Both the position numbers and the translations under genes were made by a program. A stretch of DNA of 27,940 nt, from NCBI GenBank assembly GCA_000969725.1, contig JXSR01S073024.1; one strand, given 5' to 3'. Positions 11,701 to 19,707 of the stretch are shown here, in pieces (positions within the stretch are counted from its first letter, which is position 1; each line of letters begins with the position of its first letter). The notes under the pieces are model-generated. The model searched no databases, was not told where the DNA came from, and saw only the letters and a list, made by a program, of their open reading frames with translations. This stretch comes from Ophiothrix spiculata (Eukaryota > Echinodermata > Ophiuroidea > Amphilepidida > Ophiotrichidae).

Positions 11701-12854
11701 GTTTGACAGCCCCAACCATTCAACATTCCTTCCTTTTATTCTCCCTTCACTGTCCCAACAAACCAATTTTACTCCATTGATTTTGGATATTCTCTATTTT
11801 TGTTCTGCACATGAAAAATGCTTGACAAATGAATGTCCAAAAGAAACACAAAAGACAGTGGACAAAACATAAAGGAACAATTATGGACTATCTACCTAGA
11901 ATAGCTGGCAAATGGCCTTTGATAGTGTTGCTTTACAGACATAACCATTTTCTACCTCTTTACACAAAATTAACAACACATATTTTGCTCAACATGAACA
12001 CCTTCCTAATAATGGAGTGATAAAAGTGAATGGAATTAGCCATCTTTATTTATAAATATTAAGATTAAGAGATCCTGATACAGACCTACAGTCTAAACCA
12101 CAGACGAGATTTCTACTACTTCCATGTCATGACTGAACATAAACAACAGATTAATGGTTTGATTTCATCAATATCATTACATAACAGTGGTAATAATTGG
12201 CTATTATATTGCTAATAGAATTCACAATTTATTGTTCATGAGTAAAAATTTAGGTATGGTTCTGAAGACTGCAAAAATCGTTGTAGAGCACTTACAAATT
12301 ATGCAATGTCGATGAGAATTCAACGGTCTCCAATCCCACTCCTGGCACTATTGGAAATATGAAAATTTTGTGAGCATTTCAATTCTGCTAATTTTGAAAG
12401 CACCACAAGTACTATATTGAAATGCTGTGCTGCAAACTAAAAACTGCACAAAAAATTAAGGACTTTGAAAATTCCCCGAATATTCATGTCATAAAATTTA
12501 TTATTTGGTATGGCTTCTCTCATGATATGTTGCAAACCAAACTAAGCTAATGCCTGAAAGTTTCATGAAAATATTTTGTCACTTCTTGTCCTATTCTCAG
12601 CGGAAAAGAATAATAATTGAGAATTCAGTTCACACATGAAGGGAATGAGTCTCAAGTTAAATCAGCCCGAGGGATGGGACTCTACAGATCCGCAGCTACA
12701 AGCTCAACACAAAGACAGACCTGGTCATTTGGATAAAATGAGAATAATTAATTCTGGCAAGGCAAAATGCATACAATTAGTGATGCTGAAGTAAATACCA
12801 GAAAATGCTTTTAGTAAGTAAAATTATCACTTATATAAAGCTACATGGCAAATG
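8751..12854. other. No gene seen in 4 kb
   Basis: AT-rich DNA with only short open frames (10266-10493, 11636-11872 and 11829-12020 on plus). One of these (11636) starts with a hydrophobic, signal-like segment but has poor start context. TAGGCCTA occurs at 10517-10524. No repeat array is obvious by eye. Confidence 0.4.
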
Positions 12855-12990
12855 TATGCTAATTTATTTTAAAATTTCAATGAAGAGAAAAAAGTACATT
12901 TATGCAAATTTATTTGAAAATTTCAATGAGAGAAAAAAAAGTACATTTATGCAAATTTATTTTAAAATTTCAATGAGAAAAAAAGTAATT
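12855..12990. repeat. AT-rich tandem repeat, 46-47-bp unit, ~3 copies
   Basis: TATGC(A/T)AATTTATTT recurs at 12855, 12901 and 12948, each followed by AAAATTTCAATGA, an A-rich run and GTACATTT or its variant. The long open frame through it (repeating YFKISM-type peptides) is a consequence of the repeat. Confidence 0.9.
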
Positions 12991-14030
12991 TCTTTAACAA
13001 AAATAAAGATTATAAAAGAAACATCCATTCAATGTAACAGCTTGGTCTTGGATTTTTCTTTTAATTTTTCTTTTTTTTTATTTGATTGACATGCCCACAG
13101 ATGACATAATATGTCTGCTTGCATCACAATCGCCATGTTTCAATTGATATTGGCGAGCTAGCAAGGACAAGTAGCTTCCAGTCCAAAGAAATAGGCCTAC
13201 TTGACAAGTGTAAATAATCATCTAGCACATTGGGGTGGGGAGTAGGAATAACAACCAATTTGAATGTGTTATGTTGGCAAACATGTTTTGTCAAACTGTT
13301 AGAGACATGTATTCTCCATCAAGACTGAAAAAAATATAGGCTTCAACATGAAAAATCGGGAAAATGAGTGGTGTGGATGCTGGTGCAAGGTTTTTTGTAA
13401 ATATAAATTTATGCACCACCTGGTATTGAATGATAATTATGGGATTATCCCAAGATTTGAAAACAATGCATTATGTCTATTGTCTAGTCTACATGATTCT
13501 CCATTTGTGCATGTGTTTTCAGTTATTAGTTGGGTCCTATTTGGGGTTTATAACATTATTTATTGATACCAAAGTCAACATTGAAACTTGGCAGGATTAG
13601 TATGAAGCAAAACACCCATATTAAATGTTATAAACTGCATAATTCATAATTTTTGTTACCAAGTTACCAAAAACACTAGCACAATATACTGTCAACAAGT
13701 TCATGTAGCTCTACGAAACAGAATTGAACTGAAAATTTAATTTCCTTAACTTAGAAACCTCATTTCAATAAAATGCAAAACCCCAATCCTCTATAGAAAT
13801 AGAAAAACGTTGAAGTAGCAATTTCCTCACAAAAACACGACTGCGCCGGAAAATCACGAAATGAATGCTGAACAGCCCTTGACAAAAAATGTAAGCCAGT
13901 AATAGCGGGGAAATAGTGCACAACTATCGCCCTACCAGCTGTTTAATTAAACCCCAGGCCAAGTCGCTTTATATTTATCTGATACATAAAAAAAGAAAAC
14001 AAAGAAATTGCACATGAAATATAATAGTAA
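12991..14030. other. Putative proximal intron 1 of the ephrin-like gene
   Basis: This lies immediately downstream of the exon donor on the minus strand. The stretch 13800-13970 is richer in CpG and less repetitive (GACTGCGCCGG, AATAGCGGGG, ACTATCGCCC, AAGTCGC) than the flanks, and is the best candidate for a promoter-proximal intronic control element. The remainder is AT-rich with no coding signal. Confidence 0.35.
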
Positions 14031-14036
14031 ACTCAC
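14031..14036 (-). other. Splice donor (GTGAGT) of the ephrin-like exon
   Basis: Reading the minus strand, the exon ends ...AACCCAAA and is followed by GTGAGTTT, a full-consensus U1-type donor. Without splicing, the frame would hit TGA at 14035-14033, inside the donor itself. The donor position therefore supports a real exon boundary. It splits a codon after its second base. Confidence 0.68.
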
Positions 14037-14155
14037 TTTGGGTTCTTTTTACTCCATGTAATAGGATCCACTGTTTTCGATAATGTGACTTGGAGAAGAA
14101 ACAAAATTGCATTGAAAAAGAAAATCCACCGAGATGTGAGCAAATTGCAGTCCAT
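14037..14155 (-). CDS. Ephrin-like gene, first coding exon (partial CDS: signal peptide and start of ephrin domain)
   Basis: Ephrins are cell-surface ligands of Eph receptor tyrosine kinases in contact-dependent guidance and boundary formation. The exon encodes 39 codons plus 2 nt. It begins MDCNLLTSRW, continues with a hydrophobic core rich in F, I and L (about residues 11-24), and has a likely signal cleavage near TLS/KTV. The mature N-terminus KTVDPITWSKKNPK resembles the first strand of ephrin domains (ephrin-B1 has EPVSWSSLNPKF in the same place). The start at 14155 is chosen because it has strong context (A at -3, G at +4) and puts the signal peptide at the N-terminus. In-frame upstream ATGs at 14257, 14212 and 14182 would add a hydrophilic leader. 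The exon ends in the Lys codon of NPK at a consensus donor, phase 2, which is where I recall vertebrate ephrin-B exon 1 ending. The receptor-binding core, any transmembrane segment or GPI signal, and the A/B class are not visible. An unrelated secreted protein is the main alternative. Confidence 0.72.
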
Positions 14156-14935
14156 TTTGGTTTCCGTTTTATGATTTCTCATCGCATTCAAAGAAATAAT
14201 GACAAAACTCATGAGAATGTTCTCATTTCTGCCTAGATGGTATAAATCCTGTCTCACTGGTCAGCTACAAATAAAAGATATCAACTCCTTTCAAGTGTTA
14301 TCAACTTATAAAAGATCCAAATTCACACGTTCTTTGAGATTGTAAACACCAGGATTCTGAACATCAGACCAAGTTTCTGGTCCCTGGCCTGTGGCAGTAT
14401 TTCACTACTACCAGTGTGTTGTGTGTACAGAGTACACTGATGCTCAATGCACAACTTGTACTGTATGGCAATTTCAAAAAACAGCAACTCAAGAATATTT
14501 CCACTGCAAAGTTGTTTATAAAATCCCTCAAATGGAACTCACTACATCCAATTATATGACTTTTAAGTTATTCCAATTGAATATTTGTATGGATCCCAAT
14601 ATATATATCTTCCACATGTATGCTAGAATACTTTGGTATATGTTAGCTCCACACACAATCACCACTGTGGCTTGAGTGAACTACTGAAAAGTAATGATAA
14701 CACACTGTGTGAGTTCAGTGTGGTGATGTCATGGCTGGTTATGAATTATGCATATCAGTGACTTGATGGCAGCGTGGTGGCAGTATAACACTAAGTATGC
14801 AATAATGGGTTTTTATTTTATTTTTAATGGGAGAAAATTTTCATTGAAAATATGACAATAAATTCAGGGCAAAAATATAATTATACTCTTTCCCCTTTTC
14901 TTGGGATTGCTAACACTGAAAATTAAAATATAAAA
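14156..14935. other. Putative 5' UTR and upstream region of the ephrin-like gene
   Basis: On the minus strand the frame of the exon stays open to 14257 with three upstream ATGs. Weak TATA-like words (TTTTATAAG near 14315-14307, ATTTATACC near 14239) are present, but no convincing promoter can be fixed. A plus-strand frame at 14391-14675 is not recognisable as a protein. Confidence 0.3.
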
Positions 14936-15189
14936 TGTGATGGCTCACCCCGAAAGGGGGGACTTTGCAGATTATATCAATTTTGATTTTTATCATTTCA
15001 TCTGTTACAGCATTTTACAAGCTTTAAAATGACACCTTACTTGTTAAAATTGATCAAGGCAAACCAATTTAACAATAGAAAATCTGCTGGAAATTCATAT
15101 TATTTTCTTTATTTTTTGTTGCATAATTTCACAAGTTTCTTGAAAAGTCTTTTATTGCAATGTCCCCCTTTTTGGGGTGATGCATCACA
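14936..15189. mobile_element. 254-bp element with 35-bp terminal inverted repeats
   Basis: The left end 14936-14970 and the reverse complement of 15155-15189 match at 29 of 35 positions without gaps. Shared features are TGTGATG, TCACCCC, AAA, GGGGGAC and TTGCA. The interior is AT-rich and non-coding. A target-site duplication is not obvious. It is most likely a MITE of unassigned superfamily. Confidence 0.65.
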
Positions 15190-15360
15190 AATATTCTGTT
15201 GGAAACCTATCATGGAACTATTTTGTGTTTTAAAGTTTGAGAATTTGAGTTCACAACTGACAATGCTTATAAGAAACTTGAAAATAAAATACATATATCA
15301 AAATCAAGAGAAACTAACATAGAGACAAACAAATGGCTATAATTGAGAGAAAATCAACTT

Positions 15361-15756
15361 CTGTTGTCATATTCCGAGGTTCTCACATTGGGTTGATATA
15401 CGGGTATGTGCCACGTTTTTGGGGTGTAATTTCGCCATTTTAGGTATATTGATGGGTGGTTTTTTGTCACAGACCTAATGCACCCAAAAATTGGTGTTTT
15501 TTTGGAAAATTGTCTTAAAAAGTGCCCAATTTGGCCCAAATTGGGTGTTTTTGCGGAAAAATGGTATGGTGAAGGGTTGCAAAATTGTCATTTTTTAGGT
15601 ATAGAGAACGGTCCTTATCGCGAAGTCTGCGTGGCACACCCCCGTACAATTTTTTTTTGAGAAATGGTATGGTGAAGGGTTGCAAAATTGTCTTTTTTTA
15701 GGTATAGCGAAAGGTCCTTATCGCGAAGTCTGCGTGACAAACCCCCCCGGGCATCA
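15361..15756. repeat. Satellite-like tandem repeat running into the assembly gap
   Basis: ATGGTATGGTGAAGGGTTGC occurs at 15561 and 15664 (103-bp period), followed by AAAATTGTC(A)TTTTTTAGGTATAG and GGTCCTTATCGCGAAGTCTG in both copies. The upstream part (15361-15560) contains related pieces (TTTTAGGTATATTGATGGG, GGAAAATTGTC, GGTGTTTTTG). It probably belongs to the same higher-order unit. The frames that stay open through it on both strands are repeat artefacts. Confidence 0.8.
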
Positions 15757-15806
15757 NNNNNNNNNNNNNNNNNNNNNNNNNNNNNNNNNNNNNNNNNNNN
15801 NNNNNN
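15757..15806. other. Assembly gap (50 N)
   Basis: Fifty consecutive undetermined bases directly follow the satellite copy ending CCCCCCCGGGCATCA. A fixed-size 50-N run usually means a scaffold join of unknown length, so further satellite copies may be missing. Any translation spanning it is meaningless. Confidence 0.99.
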
Positions 15807-15913
15807 TTCATTCAGGCTCGATAGCACAAGACCTCCTAGGGTAAACTCCAGAGTGTTTCTAATCTGTTATTTTTTTATTTCTGAAATGGGTTTGCCAGTT
15901 ATAGGAACTAGCC

Positions 15914-16016
15914 TTTTTTTTCTTATCTCCTGTGTCAACTGTTTTAAATAGTCCTACTGACTATTTTTTTTTCTTATCTCCTGCATCAACTGTTTTTAAA
16001 TAGTCCTACTGACTAT
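15914..16016. repeat. Two-copy tandem repeat, 51-bp unit
   Basis: TTTTTTCTTATCTCCTG(T/C)(G/A)TCAACTGTTTT(T)AAATAGTCCTACTGACTAT is present twice (cores starting at 15922 and 15973) with only a few differences, so this is a recent duplication. Confidence 0.95.
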
Positions 16017-16486
16017 TTACATTTTCACTTTAAATATCATGATATAAGAGACAAATTTTAATGCTTGAAGTTAAAGGGGTTGATCCCATTCGGAGCTCAA
16101 TTTTACACCTAACTAGATTACCTATCAGATCTGACCAAAAACAACATAAGTTTCCAGACAGTTTCCTTATAAACGCCTTGTGAGATATGGCGGTATAAAG
16201 TGTTTGTGCGGAAATACTTTAAACCGCTAGTGTATAGTGTTAAAATGAAGCGCCCTGTCACCCATGAATTTTGACTTTTTTGGCTTATTGGGTTTGTTTT
16301 CAGAGGATATGAATACCCTCAAACCGATTTGGCTTAAAACTGCTTATTTTATCTGTAATGGCCATTTGTTCAATTAAATTCAGGATTCTAATTTAATTCA
16401 ATGTGTATTAGTATTGGAAAGCATACGTGTGTTTTTTTATAAATTTTTTGAATGTAAAGCAAGTTTTTGACTATAAATACATTTAA
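16017..16486. other. Unassigned, possibly old repeat
   Basis: The block from AAAGGGGTTGATCCCATTCG (16073) to about 16260 has a less AT-rich texture typical of an old interspersed repeat, but no terminal repeat, tail or frame identifies it. Confidence 0.3.
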
Positions 16487-16640
16487 ATCAATCAATCAAT
16501 CATTTATTATTTCCATTAAAACATTACAATAAAATCACATCAAAATAAACATCATTATGCATACGATACATTGTACAAGAACCCCAATGGAGGAATAGAC
16601 CAGGAGGCCAGTAAGGCTTGATGGTAGCCTATCCCTGTGT
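16487..16640 (-). mobile_element. Probable non-LTR retrotransposon (LINE) 3' end fragment
   Basis: The minus strand ends in a tail of the form AATAAATGATTGATTGATTG at 16507-16487, preceded by an AT-rich stretch and a GC-richer block (GGCTACCATCAAGCCTTACT, GGCCTCCTGG). A 3' tetranucleotide tail on a 5'-truncated fragment is typical of several LINE clades. No reverse-transcriptase frame is present, so the clade cannot be named. A SINE sharing a LINE tail is also possible. Confidence 0.4.
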
Positions 16641-16848
16641 CATCAAACAAGCAAAAACTAACAAAAGAAAATAAAAATTACAAAAGAACAACAAACATTA
16701 TTAAAATGCTCTTAGATAGTCATATTCTTCAATTTTTGGCTGTATTTACTCATTTTTTTATTTTATTTTTTCAAATTTTTTATAGTATTGCTTTTATTAA
16801 AATTCAAAATGTACCAGTACAATTACACTCAGAAGGGCAGTAGATATA

Positions 16849-17084
16849 TACAAGGGGTGGTATCATGAATTTAAAACCATCATATTTAAAGGGGAGTAGC
16901 AACACCAAATTTGGCGCAGATGGCAAACATCAGGTGTTGAAGAATATGAAAGGGTAAAAGGAATAAGGACAAAGCACTTTTTCTCTCACACACAATGTCC
17001 ACTTCCCTATAGAAAATACACATGGATGGTAAATTGATAGATGGATAGAGAAAGAGGAGAAAAGACAACCAAAATATTGTTGCT
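16849..17084 (+). repeat. Left arm of a ~1-kb inverted duplication flanking tRNA-Trp
   Basis: This stretch matches the reverse complement of about 17600-17872. Shared blocks include TTAAAACCATCATAT (16871-16885), GGGGAGTAGC, GGTGTTGA, AATATGAAAGGG, ACACATGGATGGT, ATTGATA and AAAGAGGAGAAA. Divergence and small indels indicate an old duplication. The arm sits directly downstream (in the transcriptional sense) of the tRNA-Trp sequence, and the similarity stops roughly at the tRNA 3' end. Confidence 0.75.
17071..17074 (-). terminator. RNA polymerase III T-run terminator for tRNA-Trp
   Basis: On the minus strand, TTTT occurs about 10 nt beyond the discriminator base of the tRNA-Trp sequence (context ATATTTTGG). 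A second TTTT lies at 17063-17060. Four or more T on the non-template strand is the usual Pol III stop. Confidence 0.6.
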
Positions 17085-17155
17085 TGCTCTGGCGTGATTT
17101 GAACACGCAACCTTCTGATCTGGAGTCAGATGCGCTACCATTGCGCCACAGAGTC
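17084..17155 (-). tRNA. tRNA-Trp (anticodon CCA), possibly a pseudogene
   Basis: The minus strand reads as a 72-nt cloverleaf. The acceptor 5' strand is GACTCTG, the D arm GCGC/GCGC with loop AATGGTA, the anticodon arm TCTGA/TCAGA with loop CTCCAGA (anticodon CCA), the variable loop AGGTT, and the T arm a perfect GCGTG/CACGC around TTCAAAT. The internal A box (TGGCGCAATGG) and B box (GTTCAAATC) are intact. The 3' acceptor strand reads CAGAGCA with discriminator A, where CAGAGTC would pair with the 5' strand. The two outermost pairs (1-72 and 2-71) are therefore lost while the inner five hold. There is no intron, and a TTTT run follows. The identity as a tryptophan tRNA sequence is secure. Whether it still yields functional tRNA is doubtful because of the acceptor lesion. 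Confidence 0.9.
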
Positions 17156-17310
17156 ATAACACACATATATTTTAGTATAAAGGAGCAGAAGAAGATAATA
17201 GGCCCGAAACGCATCCCAATATTCCATAAAGGATTAGATAATAGAAAGTCCGGAGGAAAACAGTAGAAAGAAATGAAAGTTTTGAGCTTGAATGACTTGC
17301 CTTAATCCTA

Positions 17311-17503
17311 CACGCTTAGAAAGCCTGGATCAAATATTTTTAGCTTATCCTGATTCCGGATCAAAAATATGATCCCAAAAAGGATCAGAATGATCAAAAA
17401 GGATCAATTTGATCTGAAAAGGATCAGATGTGGTCCATTTCCAGATCATATTTTGATCCGGAATCAGGATAAGCTCATATTTGATCCTGGCTTTCTAAGA
17501 GTG
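17311..17503. mobile_element. 193-bp TA-flanked MITE with long terminal inverted repeats, GATC-rich
   Basis: The two halves are near-mirror images. The left end is CACGCTTAGAAAGCCTGGAT and the right end, reverse-complemented, is CACTCTTAGAAAGCCAGGAT. Similarity continues for about 63 bp per arm through AGCTTATCCTGATTCCGGAT. TA dinucleotides at 17309-17310 and 17504-17505 fit a TA target-site duplication, as in Tc1/mariner-type non-autonomous elements. There is no coding capacity. The centre is built from short GGATCA/TGATC units, and 11 GATC tetramers occur in 193 bp. It lies between the arms of the 16849-17872 inverted duplication. Confidence 0.85.
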
Positions 17504-17599
17504 TAGAGGTAGTGTAAACATCTTAACCAGGTAATGTACATCTCATGTAGTTTTCTATCACTTACCCCTACAATTTAATGTCGGAAATTATCATAGGCA

Positions 17600-17872
17600 C
17601 AGCAAAGATATTTTTGTTATCCTTTCTCCTCTTTGCATATCTATATATCAATGCACCATCCATGTGTACAATTTGTCTATAGGGATTTGGACGACAGCAG
17701 TGTGAGGAAAACTAAAGTGCAATAACCCCAGTTCCGTTGTCCCTTTCATATTGCTCAACACCCAACATTTGCCATCTGTTGGAATCAACATTTGCCAAAG
17801 TTGGAATCGCTACTCCCCTTAAAACTTTAGATATGATGGTTTTAAACTCTTGATGCTGCCACCATTTATTGT
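17600..17872 (-). repeat. Right arm of the inverted duplication, lacking a recognisable tRNA
   Basis: The reverse complement aligns with 16849-17084 from the poly-A-rich block (CAAAGAGGAGAAAGGATAAC) out to TTTAAAACCATCATAT at 17831-17846. It carries an extra ~20-bp internal segment (a repeated GATTCCAAC / CAAATGTTG stretch) absent from the left arm. Where the left arm meets the tRNA, this arm has only a weakly similar sequence (TTGCTGTGCCTATGATAA), so its tRNA is missing or decayed beyond recognition. The reading frame across 17712-17984 on the minus strand is a by-product of this repeat. Confidence 0.7.
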
Positions 17873-18456
17873 CTATGGAAATTGAGTCAGAGGCACTTGA
17901 TGAAATCATGTCTTGCTTTTCTAGACTGCTTTTGCCTATCTCTTCATCGCAATTTAATGTTATAATGTTGACTTGTTGCCCCACACTCCTTATACATTAC
18001 TTCTTGATTTTGAAATTCATGAACATTGAACTTGTCTTAAGATGCTCACTGATTTGTAATTCCAGGTGGCCTCATAGCAGTTTACATACATTATCAAATC
18101 TCTGAGTTTTGTACAGGTTTTCACGAGACAATTAGCAGTTTTCCTTGTCCAGATGAATTTGTGCTGAAATAAGAAACAACTGCATCTGTTCACCAAGATT
18201 GCACACACATTGCTCTTTCCAATATATAATTATCAGATGGTAATCTAGTTTATTGGCCACTTTATTACAGGACTAAATGATTTAATGGTAATTTATCTAT
18301 TTAATGAAAGATTTTGTATCATTTATTGCCATCCAAAAACAATCCGTAATCAAATACTAGTCCATTAGGTGTTATTTTATGATGATCGCAGGAAATAACT
18401 CGATTACATCAAGAAACTGAGATTTCAAACACTTTTATCACCCTGAGACTTCACTA

Positions 18457-18776
18457 CAGGGTGTCCCAATAAAAATGCATCCCTTTTGTTTTTGATCATA
18501 TCTCATTAAAATTAAAACTTTTTTTAAAATAATAAATAATATAGTTTAGTCTTTTATCGGAGAAATTTTGAGCAAAATCCGTCGAGCCGTTCTTGAGAAA
18601 ATTAGAATTTTGTAAGGAGACCCAATTTTACCCCATTCCAATGGGGTTTACCACAGTAACTCATATTTTCAACTATTATTGATCTGAAATGACCATGTCA
18701 TCACAGTAGTAGGCCAATTCTTAATGAAAAACTTATTTCATTTATAGATAAACACCTTCTCAGGAGAGTTACTACA

Positions 18777-18812
<36 letters not shown>

Positions 18813-19705
18813 CCACAACAATAACGACAACAATAACAACAGCAACTAAAAATTTAGAATTTGAATAAGCCTGATTTAAACTTGAAAGATTGTCTGATCA
18901 CACTCGACTCCCTTCATCATCCGGGATTTAGAACGTCGCAATGGACCAGGAACATGGTGATAATTAACACAAAGGTGCCTTGAAACTGATTGTGGACATG
19001 TGAAAAGCAGAAGTACTTGAAATTTACTGTACCAATTTTATTGAACACGAGCTATCATGGACTAACAGACTTTTTAATTTTCACGAGGAAGTGAGTAACT
19101 GCTTTGTTATTTTGATTCGAATATGTTGACAATGTTTAGTTTTAACACATGTAGGAGGAAAGACAGTCATAAAGATTGTCTTTGTTAAGAAAAAAAGTTT
19201 AAAACTCAGAAAACACAAAAGATTTCCGAAATAGACTTTCCATTTAAGGAAATCTCTGCCATGGTTAAGTTTTCGTGAGAAACCGTGAGCTCGTTTTTTT
19301 CCTTTTATTTAACAATGCAAAAAGAACAAAACCTACGCATAGAAGAATTACGGTGCCACTTGCAGTGCTCAAAAGATATCAAATTCATGTTTTGGCTTCT
19401 ATGCCATATTTTGTGATCTTTTTGCGTCTGCTTTGCAAGTTAAAAATAAACTGATCAATAGTAACCAAAAATGTGATATGATAAACACGAGTTACTGTGG
19501 TAAACCCATTGGAATAGAGAAAAATTTAGTTTTCTTACAAAATTCCCGTTTTCTCAGGAGCGGTTCGACGGATTTTGCTCAAATTTTCTCCGATTAAAGA
19601 CTGAACTATATTAATTGTTACTATGAAAAAAGTTTTCATTTTTAATAGTCGGTTTCTGAGATATGACCAAAAATAAAAGTGATGCATTTTTATTGGGACA
19701 CCCTG
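18457..19705. mobile_element. 1,249-bp non-autonomous transposon with ~210-bp terminal inverted repeats, TA-flanked
   Basis: The ends are inverted copies. The first 25 bp (starting CAGGGTGTCCCAATAAAAAT) are identical in both, and similarity continues for about 205-215 bp (18457-18662 against 19489-19705). Landmarks in both arms are the reverse-complement forms of CGACGGATTTTGCTC and GAGTTACTGTGGTAAA. TA at 18455-18456 and 19706-19707 forms a target duplication, and a CAGGGTGTCCC terminus is common among Tc1/mariner-like elements. The interior of about 826 bp has no open frame of transposase size, only a CAA-type microsatellite and unique-looking DNA. It was presumably mobilised in trans or is a deletion derivative. 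Confidence 0.85.
18778..18846 (+). repeat. (AAC)n microsatellite inside the 1,249-bp element
   Basis: Twelve perfect AAC units (18778-18813) are followed by an imperfect tail with CAC, AAT, ACG and AGC variants to 18846. This is a simple-sequence expansion close to the left TIR. It is not coding, since no long frame surrounds it. Confidence 0.95.
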
Positions 19706-19707
19706 TA

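Noticed and set aside
14307..14315. TATA-like box upstream of the ephrin-like exon
   Set aside because: The match is better on the opposite strand (TATAAAAG on plus) and such words are common in AT-rich DNA, so no TSS can be placed.
14391..14675. 94-codon, Cys/Thr-rich plus-strand ORF upstream of the ephrin-like exon
   Set aside because: No family, signal peptide, splice site or start context supports it, and its length is within chance for this composition.
15478..15660. 60-codon plus-strand ORF with repeated GPYREVC-type peptide
   Set aside because: The peptide follows the 103-bp satellite units and the next unit is interrupted by stops, so it is not coding.
15615..15827. Open frames on both strands across 15615-15951
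   Set aside because: They run through the 50-N gap and the satellite repeat, so the frame is artificial.
16930..17214. Minus-strand ORF containing WRNGSASDSRSEGCVFKSR
   Set aside because: This peptide is simply the tRNA-Trp sequence read as protein, a known source of spurious database proteins. It is not a gene.
17712..17984. 90-codon minus-strand ORF
   Set aside because: Most of it lies in the right arm of the inverted duplication, and the homologous left arm does not keep the frame.
18663..19488. Transposase inside the 1,249-bp element
   Set aside because: No open frame of useful length or DDE-like sequence is visible on either strand.
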